Shown piece after piece: positions 6,463-13,539 of a stretch of DNA of 13,584 bases. Where the stretch lies: assembly GCA_017995665.1 (NCBI GenBank), contig JAGOIM010000023.1, positions 1-13,584 of the forward strand, given 5' to 3'. The stretch comes from Anaerolineaceae bacterium. GTDB lineage: Bacteria > Chloroflexota > Anaerolineae > Anaerolineales > Anaerolineaceae. The notes below the pieces were generated by a model. It ran no database searches. It saw only the letters and a list, made by a program, of their open reading frames with translations, and was not told the DNA's origin. The position numbers and the translations under genes were made by a program. How positions within the stretch are numbered: position 1 is the first letter of the stretch; every line of letters starts with the position of its first letter.

Positions 6463-7791
6463 ATGAAGAAATTCCGAAATTCCCTCATAATCATGCTCAC
6501 CATGCTCTTGGTTTTGAGCGCTTGCTCATCCCCCGCTACACCTCCAACTGACGACCCTGCCGACCAGTCCGATGATGTCACTCTAGTCGTTTGGGATCAG
6601 TTCTACCGCGAAGAAGAGAGTAAAGTCATCGAAACACTCAACGCAGAGTTTGAAGCCGCTCACCCGGGCGTCAAAATCGAACGCGACTCAAAAGTACTCG
6701 ATGACCTGCAAATGACTGTCAAACTTGCCCTTGGCGAATCGGACGGACCCGATATTGCCCAGGTGAATCAAGGCCGCAGCGATATGGGCGCACTTGTTGA
6801 AGCCGGCTTGCTATTGCCGCTCGACGACTACATCGAGCAATTTGGTTGGAGCAACGTTTTCTCCACCAGCGTTGCCAGCCGCAACAGCTTCACACCGGAT
6901 GGTAAAACTTTCGGCCAAGGCAGCCTTTACGGCGTCAGCCCAACTGCTGAAGTGGTCGGCGTTTTCTATAACAAGGGCATCTTCGAAGCGAACGGCTGGT
7001 CTGTCCCGACTACCTTTGAAGATTTTGAAGCCCTCCTGGCTGAAATCAAAGCTGCCGGTATCACGCCAATATCTTTCGGAACGCTTGACGGTTGGAACGC
7101 AATTCACGAATTCAGCTCCATCCAACACCTCCTGGTTAGCCCCGATTACATCAATAACTTCACCTATGGCGTCAATAATGTCAGTTTTGATACCGAAGAA
7201 AACCAAAAAGCTGCCGAAATCCTGCTAAGCTGGGCGAAAGCCGGTTATTTTAGCGAAGGTTATCCTGGCATCGGCTACGACGACAGCAACAACCTCTTCA
7301 AAGCCGGACAAGGCGCCATGACCATCACCGGCTCTTGGCTTGCCCCCGAATTGATGACCGGTACTGACCAGGAATTTGGCTTCTTCTTGCTCCCCGGTTT
7401 CAGTGGAAAAGCGACCATGGCAATCGGTGGCGTTGGTATTCCCTTTGCAATTCGCAAGAGCAGCCAACATACTGACATAGCGGCCGAGTATCTCGACTGG
7501 ATGATTAGCCCACGTGCTGCTGAGCTCTGGGCAGAAGCCGGAATGGTTCCCGCAATGTCGCTTCCAGCTGACAGCAAAGTCGATACTGATAATATATTCG
7601 GCGATACCTTGCTCGCCTGGAATACGCTCAACACAGAAAATGCAGTCGGTCATTATATCGATTGGGCAACCCCTACCATCTACGACACCCTTGTCTCTGA
7701 ACTGCAAAAAATGCTCGGAGGAGTCAGCACAGCCGCCGATTTCACCGCTGCTGTTGAAGTCGACTATGCGAAGTTCCTTCAAGAGAAATAG
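6463..7791 (+). CDS. Sugar ABC transporter substrate-binding lipoprotein (family 1)
   Basis: A 442-residue extracytoplasmic solute-binding protein of the MalE/UgpB type that captures a carbohydrate and delivers it to the two downstream permeases. The N terminus MKKF is followed by a hydrophobic stretch (8-18) and lipobox LSAC with the lipidated Cys at 21, then a Ser/Pro/Thr/Asp-rich linker. So it is membrane-anchored rather than free. The mature protein opens with VTLVVWDQFY, typical of the first strand of family-1 binding proteins, and LFKAGQGAMTITGSW (278-292) is the family's conserved segment. The start has a strong AAGGAG six bases upstream. It is first in an operon with the permeases, separated by a hairpin (7811-7838). 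By eye its codon use looks richer in G+C than smc, as would fit high expression. The substrate cannot be read from sequence; mono-, oligosaccharides or glycerol-phosphate derivatives are all possible. Confidence 0.93.
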   Translation: MKKFRNSLIIMLTMLLVLSACSSPATPPTDDPADQSDDVTLVVWDQFYREEESKVIETLNAEFEAAHPGVKIERDSKVLDDLQMTVKLALGESDGPDIAQVNQGRSDMGALVEAGLLLPLDDYIEQFGWSNVFSTSVASRNSFTPDGKTFGQGSLYGVSPTAEVVGVFYNKGIFEANGWSVPTTFEDFEALLAEIKAAGITPISFGTLDGWNAIHEFSSIQHLLVSPDYINNFTYGVNNVSFDTEENQKAAEILLSWAKAGYFSEGYPGIGYDDSNNLFKAGQGAMTITGSWLAPELMTGTDQEFGFFLLPGFSGKATMAIGGVGIPFAIRKSSQHTDIAAEYLDWMISPRAAELWAEAGMVPAMSLPADSKVDTDNIFGDTLLAWNTLNTENAVGHYIDWATPTIYDTLVSELQKMLGGVSTAADFTAAVEVDYAKFLQEK

Positions 7792-7810
7792 GAACATAGG
7801 CTAAATCCAC

Positions 7811-7838
7811 CGTCCGCCCGTCTCCAAACGGGCGGACG
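7811..7838 (+). promoter_or_regulatory. Hairpin between binding-protein and permease genes
   Basis: CGTCCGCCCGT (7811-7821) and ACGGGCGGACG (7828-7838) form a perfect 11-bp GC-rich stem with a 6-base loop. It starts 20 bases after the binding-protein stop and ends 9 bases before the permease ATG. No T tract follows, so full termination is unlikely. The only purine-rich SD-like bases before the permease (GGGCGGA) lie in the 3' arm. Such hairpins after binding-protein genes are known, as at malE-malF in enterics, to protect the upstream mRNA and help keep binding protein in excess. Confidence 0.7.
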
Positions 7839-7847
7839 AAATTCACC

Positions 7848-8753
7848 ATGAAAACTGCCAATCACCGTTATCCGGGAGAAAGCAAATTCAAAGGCTGGCT
7901 CTACCTCCTGCCCGCTTTTTTAATCTATTTCATTTTTACTTTTATTCCCATTCTCGAGACCTTCCGTTCAAGCTTTTTTGATTGGAATGGCTTTTCTGCC
8001 GAAAGAACGTTTATTGGCTTTCAAAATTACGTCAACCTCTTTTCAGATCCGCTTTTCTTGAAAGCAATCTCAAACAACTTAGTCTTTATCATTTTTTACA
8101 GCATTATCCCGATTTTAATCGGTTTGTTCTTATCGGCAATTTTGACCGGAACGGACTTACCCGGTTTCACCTTTTTCAGAACGGTTTTCTTCCTGCCCCA
8201 GGTTATCAGTATGGTCGTTGTCGGTGTCCTTTGGCGCTGGATGTTCAATCCCGTTAGCGGGCCAATCAACCAATTGCTCTCATTAGTTGGCTTGGACAGC
8301 TGGCGGCAAGCCTGGCTGGGAAGTTTTGAATTCGCTTTGCAGGCTGTTGGCTCAATCGGTAGCTGGGTGCAATATGGCTTTTGTATGGTGCTTTTTTTGG
8401 CAGGTATTCAACGCATCCCAACCGAGCAATACGAAGCCGCTGAATTGGATGGCGCCAATGCTTTCAATCGCTTCATCTACATCACAGTTCCCGGTTTACG
8501 TGCAGAAATTGGCGTAGCAATGGTTACCACGATGATTTCCGCCTTGCGCGTTTTCGATTTGATCTATGCCACAACCAAAGGCGGACCCGGCGAAACGACG
8601 CTTGTCACCGGCTTCTTAATTTACCGTTCTGCCATCTTAAACAACCGGATTGGCTATGGTGCAGCAATTGCCACTGTTTTGACGGTGATTATCCTGCTGT
8701 TATCTTTCCTGATTCGCCGCTTTATGGGCAATCGTGAGGAGTCCTCAACATGA
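7848..8753 (+). CDS. Sugar ABC transporter permease, MalF/UgpA type
   Basis: A 301-residue inner-membrane subunit that, with the next protein, forms the translocation channel of a carbohydrate importer. Hydrophobic segments visible at about 17-38, 78-99, 107-130, 172-188, 220-240 and 268-290 fit six transmembrane helices. The cytoplasmic EAA loop that docks on the ATPase is present: EAAELDGANAFNRF with invariant Gly at 202, followed by ITVPGL. TTKGGPGETT after helix five is typical of this family. The start ATG has no free Shine-Dalgarno sequence: the candidate bases are in the hairpin just upstream, suggesting low or controlled translation. The stop overlaps the next gene's start by four bases (ATGA). 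No ATP-binding subunit follows, so one must be shared or encoded elsewhere, as with MsmK/MalK-type ATPases. Confidence 0.92.
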   Translation: MKTANHRYPGESKFKGWLYLLPAFLIYFIFTFIPILETFRSSFFDWNGFSAERTFIGFQNYVNLFSDPLFLKAISNNLVFIIFYSIIPILIGLFLSAILTGTDLPGFTFFRTVFFLPQVISMVVVGVLWRWMFNPVSGPINQLLSLVGLDSWRQAWLGSFEFALQAVGSIGSWVQYGFCMVLFLAGIQRIPTEQYEAAELDGANAFNRFIYITVPGLRAEIGVAMVTTMISALRVFDLIYATTKGGPGETTLVTGFLIYRSAILNNRIGYGAAIATVLTVIILLLSFLIRRFMGNREESST

Positions 8754-9577
8754 ATCCGCACTGGAAAAAGCTTATCCCTCGTTATATCGTTTTGACAATT
8801 TTCATGCTCATTGTCTTGTTGCCAATTTGGGGAATGTTGAACAGCGCCTTTAAATCCGACAGCCAAATTGTCAGCTCACCTTTTGGCTTGCCTGAAAACT
8901 GGACCTTTGAGAACTTCCAAAAAGCCTGGACCGTTGGCAAATTTAACATTTTCTTCAAAAACAGCGTCATTGTTACCACTGCCGTAGTTGTCAGCAGCGT
9001 TTTCCTATCAATACTTAGCGGTTATGCCTTCGGCCAACTCCCCATGCCAGCTAAAGGCATTCTTTTTGCAATCATGTTGATCGGCTACATGGTGCCCTTC
9101 GAGGCGGTTATTATTCCACTATACAACTGGATGAACGCACTTGGTTTGCGCAATACCTATTGGGCGTTGATATTGCCTCAGGTTGGCTTAAGCGTCTCAT
9201 TTGGGACGCTTTGGATGTCTTCCTTCTTCGAAACCGCTCCAAAAGAATTGATTGATGCCGCAACAATTGATGGTTGCGATCGCTGGCAAATTTTATGGCA
9301 AATCCTCTTTCCTCTCGCTCAACCATCAGTCACGACGCTGATTGTTCTGATATTCATGTGGACCTGGAACGAATTCCTGCTCTCCCTCGTTATGGTTCAA
9401 ACCGAAGCCATGCGAACCTTGCCGGTTGGACTGGCATTCTTCCAGGGGAAATACACTTCCGACCTTTCACTGATGGCTGCCGGAGCAATCATCGTCGCCC
9501 TGCCAACAGTAATTATCTATATCATTTTCCAACGCTATTTCATTAAAGGCATGCTGGGTGGAGCAATCAAGGGATAG
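8750..9577 (+). CDS. Sugar ABC transporter permease, MalG/UgpE type
   Basis: A 275-residue inner-membrane partner of the preceding permease. Hydrophobic segments at about 12-30, 72-92, 103-123, 137-157, 193-213 and 243-262 fit six helices. The EAA loop reads ELIDAATIDGCDRWQILWQI with invariant Gly at 175, then LFPLAQP, as in the MalG branch. Features such as NSAFKSDSQI in the first periplasmic loop and ending GAIKG are usual for this subunit. The ATG overlaps the upstream TGA (ATGA), indicating translational coupling. GAGGAG (8736-8741) is a good ribosome-binding site and sits in a 13-base odd palindrome TGAGGAGTCCTCA (8735-8747), which could fold weakly. It is the last gene of the operon; no ATPase, hydrolase or regulator follows. 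Confidence 0.92.
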   Translation: MNPHWKKLIPRYIVLTIFMLIVLLPIWGMLNSAFKSDSQIVSSPFGLPENWTFENFQKAWTVGKFNIFFKNSVIVTTAVVVSSVFLSILSGYAFGQLPMPAKGILFAIMLIGYMVPFEAVIIPLYNWMNALGLRNTYWALILPQVGLSVSFGTLWMSSFFETAPKELIDAATIDGCDRWQILWQILFPLAQPSVTTLIVLIFMWTWNEFLLSLVMVQTEAMRTLPVGLAFFQGKYTSDLSLMAAGAIIVALPTVIIYIIFQRYFIKGMLGGAIKG

Positions 9578-9652
9578 GGATTAGAGATAGAAAAGGTCTA
9601 CACCCTGACTTTGTTGACCACACTAAAACTTAGAGATATTCATAAAGCAGGC

Positions 9653-9681
9653 AGGATCTGTAGCGTTTCCATACAGATTCT
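9653..9681. other. Inverted repeat downstream of the transporter operon
   Basis: AGGATCTGTA (9653-9662) and TACAGATTCT (9672-9681) form a 10-bp stem with one G-T pair and a 9-base loop, 75 bases past the permease stop. The following bases (CTTCGTTAATAATC) lack a T run, so it is at best an atypical terminator of the transporter operon. It could also be an operator for the downstream yebC promoter. Confidence 0.4.
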
Positions 9682-9737
9682 CTTCGTTAATAATCAGAAT
9701 TGCTGTCATTTTTTTCTTCGCATTCAATTTTTTAAGG

Positions 9738-9743
9738 TATAAT
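9738..9743 (+). promoter_or_regulatory. Candidate -10 box of the yebC-ruvC-ruvA cluster
   Basis: A perfect TATAAT lies 37 bases before the YebC ATG, in the same context (GGTATAATT) as the transporter promoter. The region upstream is T-rich with no clear -35 at the right distance. Confidence 0.45.
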
Positions 9744-9780
9744 TGCTCAGTTATACACACCTCAGATAAGGAGAATTCAT

Positions 9781-10530
9781 ATGTCAGGACATTCTCATTG
9801 GTCCACGATTAAACGCAAGAAAGGCGCTGCAGACGCTAAAAAAGGCGCTGTTTTCACACGGCTCGCTCGCGAAATTGCCCTCGCCGCCCGCAATGGCGGT
9901 GGCGACCCCAGCATGAACGTTGGGCTTGAACTTGCTATCGATCGTGCTAAAGCACAAAATATGCCCAAAGACAGTATCGACCGTGCCATCAAACGCGGCA
10001 CCGGCGAAGATAAAGACGGCGCTGAACTTGAAGAAATTACCTACGAAGGTTATCTCGGTCGCGGCACTTTTGCCGTTATCGAATGCGTTACCGAAAATCG
10101 CAACCGCACAGTTGCCGATGTTCGCCACATCCTTTCCAAAGGCGGCGGCGACCTGGCAAGCGTTGGTTCGGTTTTATGGCAATTCGAGCGTAAAGCAGTC
10201 TATTCCGTAAAATCAGATGGCAAAAACTTTGACACAGTCTTAGAGGCCGTTCTTGATGCTGGCGCAGATGATGTCGAAGAAGACGATGGCTACATCGAAA
10301 TTGTCGGTGATGCCAGCACTTTTAAAGCCATTCACGACGCCTTGGTTGCTGCCAATATCCCCATCGAGGATGCTGGTTTGCGCATGATCCCCAACACGGA
10401 AGTTGAGCTCGAATTCAACGACACGGTTTCGGTCTTGAAACTAATCAACAACCTCGAAGACAACGACGACGTCCAAAACGTCTATTCAAACCTGAAGTTT
10501 ACTGACGAACACGTTGACGCTTTAGGATAA
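9781..10530 (+). CDS. yebC: YebC/TACO1-family translation or regulatory factor
   Basis: A 249-residue protein, full length for the family. The N terminus MSGHSHWSTIKRKKGAADAKKG is the near-invariant signature, followed by FTRLAREIALAARNGGGDP. Downstream, AKAQNMPKDSIDRAIKRGTG and YEGYLGRGTFAVIE are also diagnostic, and the acidic C-terminal part (GLRMIPNTEVEL, NLEDNDDVQNVYSN) completes the three-domain layout. Members were long annotated as transcription regulators (PmpR); more recent work links YebC/TACO1 proteins to translation of difficult sequences such as proline runs. The start is fixed by AAGGAG eight bases upstream. Its position directly before ruvC (one intervening base) is the same synteny as in E. 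coli and many other bacteria. Confidence 0.96.
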   Translation: MSGHSHWSTIKRKKGAADAKKGAVFTRLAREIALAARNGGGDPSMNVGLELAIDRAKAQNMPKDSIDRAIKRGTGEDKDGAELEEITYEGYLGRGTFAVIECVTENRNRTVADVRHILSKGGGDLASVGSVLWQFERKAVYSVKSDGKNFDTVLEAVLDAGADDVEEDDGYIEIVGDASTFKAIHDALVAANIPIEDAGLRMIPNTEVELEFNDTVSVLKLINNLEDNDDVQNVYSNLKFTDEHVDALG

Positions 10531-10531
10531 G

Positions 10532-11026
10532 ATGATTGTTTTGGGGATTGACCCTGGAATTGCGATTACCGGCTTTGGTCTAATCAGACCTAACCGGCTG
10601 AATGAACCTGAAGCAATTCACTATGGAATAATAAACTCAACGGCTGAAGGCAACACCTCCAGCCGTTTGGTTTATCTTTACCGTGAATTAACTGCTCTCA
10701 TCGAAGAATACCAACCCAAAGCCTGTGCGGTTGAAAAACTTTTTTTTCAAAAAAATCAAAAAACCGCCATGGCTGTCAGTGAAGCGCGCGGTGTTATCAG
10801 CCTTTGCCTTGCCCAACATGGATTAACCATCGCAGAATATTCCCCCAACGAAGTCAAACTTTCCGTCACATCCTATGGCAATGCCGATAAAAGACAAGTG
10901 CAAGAAATGGTCAAACTAACCCTTGGACTTGAAGATTTGCCAAAACCGGATGACGCCGCCGATGCACTGGCAATCGCAATTTGTCATCTTGGCAATTTGC
11001 AACTGCAAAATTTAATGAGCGAATGA
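10532..11026 (+). CDS. ruvC: Crossover junction endodeoxyribonuclease RuvC
   Basis: A 164-residue Holliday-junction resolvase that acts as a dimer on junctions held by RuvA-RuvB, nicking two strands symmetrically. The RNase H-like active site is complete: D7 in GIDPG, E68 in VEKLFF, and D141 and D144 in DDAADALA. The basic and aromatic FFQKNQKTA segment after E68 matches the substrate-contacting region of the family. The ATG follows the yebC stop by one base, with AGGA inside the end of yebC. The stop TGA overlaps the following methyltransferase ATG (ATGA), so the two are probably coupled. Length and residues are ordinary. Confidence 0.96.
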   Translation: MIVLGIDPGIAITGFGLIRPNRLNEPEAIHYGIINSTAEGNTSSRLVYLYRELTALIEEYQPKACAVEKLFFQKNQKTAMAVSEARGVISLCLAQHGLTIAEYSPNEVKLSVTSYGNADKRQVQEMVKLTLGLEDLPKPDDAADALAIAICHLGNLQLQNLMSE

Positions 11027-11838
11027 TGATTAGCAGTCCCTCAAACCCCCACCTCAAGGCGATTCGCAAACTCAACGATGCAAAAGAACGCAATGCCACC
11101 GGCAACTTTCTGGCAGAAGGCTTACGCGTCGTTGGCCAAGCGGTCGATTCCGATGCAAACATCGTCGAATTGCTCTGGTCTGATGAATTTCTTATCAGCG
11201 ACTATGGCAGAAGCCTGATTTCGCAACTGAGCAAGAACCCTTCAATTGAAATCAGTGAACTTAGCCGGGAAGCCTTCGAAAGTTTAGCCCGAAAAGATAA
11301 GCCTCAAGGGATTGCAGCCGTTATTCGCCAGGAATGGCATTTTCTCGAAAAGCAGCAAGCGCTTGAAAATGGCCTTTGGGTCGCGCTTGAAGCTGTTCAG
11401 AACCCCGGTAATTTAGGAACCATCCTGCGCACTTGTGATGCTGTCGGAGCCAAAGGCTTGATTTTGCTCGACAATTCAACCGATCCCTACGATCCGGCTG
11501 CAATCAAAGCTTCAATGGGTGCAATTTTCACCATCCCCCTCTACAAAAGCAACGTTGAAGGATTGCAGACCTTCCTCGCTTTAAATCCCGCCATGCAAAC
11601 GATTGGCACCTCCGATAAAGTCAATCAGGATTGTTTTGAATTCGACTATCCGGATCCACTATTGCTTATGATGGGCAGTGAACGCGAGGGCCTTTCACAA
11701 TATTATATGGATTTATGCCAAAATATGATTAGCATTCCGATGGAAGGCCAAAATGATTCCTTAAATCTCTCCGTCGCCACCGGCGTTATGCTTTATCAGA
11801 TTTATAATCATCACAGGAAAGCAAAACAGCATGATTAA
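11023..11838 (+). CDS. TrmH/SpoU-family RNA 2'-O-methyltransferase
   Basis: A 271-residue SPOUT-class, SAM-dependent enzyme that methylates ribose 2'-OH in rRNA or tRNA. The N-terminal substrate-binding domain (about 3-100) opens with SSPSNPHLKAIRKLNDAKER and FLAEGLRVV, as in RlmB/YsgA-like proteins. The C-terminal trefoil-knot domain shows motif 1 NPGNLGTILRT (127-137), motif 2 GSEREGL (218-224) and motif 3 SLNLSVATGV (246-255). The start is placed at ATG 11023, overlapping the ruvC stop (ATGA); a second ATG at 11026 is equally possible. A longer in-frame version from TTG 10981 would sit inside ruvC and adds residues unlike the family. The end overlaps ruvA by eight bases. The modified nucleotide cannot be told from sequence. 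Presence between ruvC and ruvA makes it part of the same transcript. Confidence 0.92.
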   Translation: MMISSPSNPHLKAIRKLNDAKERNATGNFLAEGLRVVGQAVDSDANIVELLWSDEFLISDYGRSLISQLSKNPSIEISELSREAFESLARKDKPQGIAAVIRQEWHFLEKQQALENGLWVALEAVQNPGNLGTILRTCDAVGAKGLILLDNSTDPYDPAAIKASMGAIFTIPLYKSNVEGLQTFLALNPAMQTIGTSDKVNQDCFEFDYPDPLLLMMGSEREGLSQYYMDLCQNMISIPMEGQNDSLNLSVATGVMLYQIYNHHRKAKQHD

Positions 11839-12409
11839 TTCACTCAACGGAATCATCTCGGCCATTTCTTCAGACTCGCTGACGCTCGATGTGCAGGGCG
11901 TTGGTTTTGAAGTCTTTGTCGACAAAAATTTGCTTAATCAACACCAAATTGGCGACCCCTTGCGGCTCCTCATTCATATGGTTATCCGTCAGGACCTTTT
12001 GGCGCTCTACGGCTTTAGCAGCCAGGATGAAAAAGCACTTTTCAATTTGCTAATTAGTGTTGATGGTGTTGGACCAAAACTGGCTTTGGCTATACTTTCT
12101 AATCTTTCTCTGGATAATATCCGCAATGCTGTTTTGGCGGAAAAACCGGAATATTTGGTTCGCATTCCCGGCGTTGGCAAGAAAACTGCTCAAAAAATCG
12201 TCATTCATCTCCAGGACAAATTCCCGAGTTATGGTGATTATCAGGCAAGCGGATCTTCCAACAAAGACGACGAAGTCATCGAATCGCTGGTTGCGCTCGG
12301 ATTCAGCGTTATTGAAGCACAGACAGCTGTTCAAAGCATTCCAAAAGACTTCTCTGATGACGTTGAAGATCGCCTTCGCCATGCTTTGCAATTTTTCTCC
12401 GGTCGATGA
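11831..12409 (+). CDS. ruvA: Holliday junction branch migration protein RuvA
   Basis: A 192-residue protein that forms tetramers around four-way DNA junctions and loads the RuvB motor. An N-terminal OB-fold domain (1-62) is followed by two helix-hairpin-helix motifs, VDGVGPKLAL (77-86) and RIPGVGKKTAQKI (111-123), a flexible linker (about 131-145, SGSSNKDDE), and the C-terminal RuvB-binding domain (EVIESLVALGFSVIEAQTAV). The acidic pin, E-D in the E. coli protein, reads Q54-D55 here (VIRQDLLALYGF), so one of the two acidic residues is replaced. The start overlaps the methyltransferase end by eight bases, with AGGA 12 bases upstream. RuvB is not encoded downstream in the window, although ruvA-ruvB is a common pair. 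Confidence 0.96.
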   Translation: MINSLNGIISAISSDSLTLDVQGVGFEVFVDKNLLNQHQIGDPLRLLIHMVIRQDLLALYGFSSQDEKALFNLLISVDGVGPKLALAILSNLSLDNIRNAVLAEKPEYLVRIPGVGKKTAQKIVIHLQDKFPSYGDYQASGSSNKDDEVIESLVALGFSVIEAQTAVQSIPKDFSDDVEDRLRHALQFFSGR

Positions 12410-12440
12410 TTCACTTAAGCAAGCTTATCAATGGTAGAAT
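12410..12440 (+). promoter_or_regulatory. Candidate promoter before the mreB-like gene
   Basis: TAGAAT (12435-12440), preceded by ATGG as an extended -10-like context, lies 33 bases before the ATG. A TTCACT at 12410-12415 could act as -35 but the spacing is 19. A 12-base palindrome TAAGCAAGCTTA (12416-12427) lies between the two boxes and could be an operator. The mreB-like gene may therefore be transcribed separately from ruvA as well as by read-through. Confidence 0.4.
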
Positions 12441-12473
12441 TGACACGTTAAATTAAGGATAAACAGGAAAACT

Positions 12474-13475
12474 ATGGGACTCTCACGCGAATTAGGCATC
12501 GACCTCGGCACATTCAACACACAAATTGCGGAAGGCAATCAAATTTTGATTCAAGAGCCTACCGTGGTTGCTATTGTTGTCGACGAAATGAAATTGGTTG
12601 AGTATGGCACAACTGCCCTCGGTATGCTTGGTCGCGTGCCGGAATCGATTGAAGTTGTTCGTCCCCTGCGTAATGGCGTAATCGCTGAATATGAGCTAAC
12701 CGAAATATTTCTGCGCGAATTAATCCGCAAAGTCACCGGGCCAACCCTCTTTTTCCGTCCCCAATTGATCATTTCCACCCCCTATGGCGTAACCAGTGTT
12801 GAAAAACGTGCCATCCAGGAAGCCGGTTTAGGTGCTGGCGCACGCGAAGTGAACCTGATTCCTCAACCTCTGGCGGCGGCTATTGGCATTGATTTGCCAA
12901 TCAATACCCCAACCGGTAACATGATTATCTCTTTGGGTGCAGGAACAAGCCAGGCAGCTGTCGTTTCAATGTCCGGAATTGTCAGCGCAGAGACCAGCAG
13001 GACTGCCGGGCTTTTGATTGATGATGCAATCGTCGCATATGTCCGCAAAAAATATGGCTTAATTATCGGCCAAACCACTGCCGAGCAACTCAAACTCAAT
13101 ATTGGCGCTGCTATCCCCAGCGAAAACGAAAAAACCATGGAAATTCAGGGGCAGGACCAAGTTACCGGTTTGCCAAAACCCGCCAGTCTGACTACTAACG
13201 AAATCGTGGATGCAATTCAAAACCCTTTGGACGAAATTGTGGCAACCATTCGCCGCGTTTTGGAGAAAACTCCCCCCGAATTGATTTCGGACATTATCGA
13301 CAGGGGCGTTGCCCTTTGTGGCGGCACATCCCTCATGAGAGGTCTCGATAAATACCTGACCGTCGCTCTCGGCATCCCGGCTTATGTTGTCGAAAACCCG
13401 GTGACCTGCACAGTTGAAGGCTTGGCAAAAGCCGGTCCCCTGCTTGAAGTCATCATGCGCTCGCAGTCAAGGTAG
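12474..13475 (+). CDS. MreB-like actin-family protein, divergent ATPase site
   Basis: A 333-residue protein of normal MreB length. MreB forms membrane-bound filaments that guide cell-wall synthesis in rod-shaped bacteria. Phosphate-1 motif GIDLGTFNT (8-16) is intact, as are GVIAEYELTE, KRAIQEAGLGAGAREV, TAEQLKLNIGAA, TGLPKPASLT and KTPPELISDIIDRGVAL. The membrane-loop equivalent TLFFRP (91-96) is retained. Other ATP-site positions differ from T. maritima MreB: phosphate-2 DIGGGTTEVAV is SLGAGTSQAAV (153-163; D to S, catalytic E to Q at 160), AGDEMD is AGLLID (178-183; D to L at 180), IEEPMAAAIG is IPQPLAAAIG, and LTGGGSLLRG is LCGGTSLMRG. Nucleotide binding may persist with hydrolysis lost. 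The start has AGGAAA a few bases upstream, and the gene has its own candidate promoter and a strong terminator. No mreC or mreD follows, so a role outside the standard elongasome is possible. Confidence 0.85.
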   Translation: MGLSRELGIDLGTFNTQIAEGNQILIQEPTVVAIVVDEMKLVEYGTTALGMLGRVPESIEVVRPLRNGVIAEYELTEIFLRELIRKVTGPTLFFRPQLIISTPYGVTSVEKRAIQEAGLGAGAREVNLIPQPLAAAIGIDLPINTPTGNMIISLGAGTSQAAVVSMSGIVSAETSRTAGLLIDDAIVAYVRKKYGLIIGQTTAEQLKLNIGAAIPSENEKTMEIQGQDQVTGLPKPASLTTNEIVDAIQNPLDEIVATIRRVLEKTPPELISDIIDRGVALCGGTSLMRGLDKYLTVALGIPAYVVENPVTCTVEGLAKAGPLLEVIMRSQSR

Positions 13476-13510
13476 TTTTTTTGAAGCCAGAGAAAAACTT
13501 TTTGTGTAGG

Positions 13511-13537
13511 GCTGGGTTTCAACCCAGCTTTATTTTT
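13511..13537 (+). terminator. Rho-independent terminator after the mreB-like gene
   Basis: GCTGGGT (13511-13517) and ACCCAGC (13522-13528) form a 7-bp stem with a TTCA loop, followed directly by TTTATTTTT. It lies 35 bases past the stop. This is the clearest intrinsic terminator in the window and ends the plus-strand cluster. Confidence 0.85.
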
Positions 13538-13539
13538 AT

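Noticed and set aside
10981..11022. Extended N terminus of the methyltransferase from a TTG inside ruvC
   Set aside because: The added residues are encoded by the conserved ruvC end in another frame; the ATG at 11023 overlaps the ruvC stop in the usual coupled manner and starts the conserved domain.
12438..12444. TTGACA-like hexamer before the mreB-like gene as a -35 box
   Set aside because: A -10 at 17 bases downstream would fall on ACAGGA in the ribosome-binding site, and no TATAAT-like sequence is there; the overlapping TAGAAT is a better -10.
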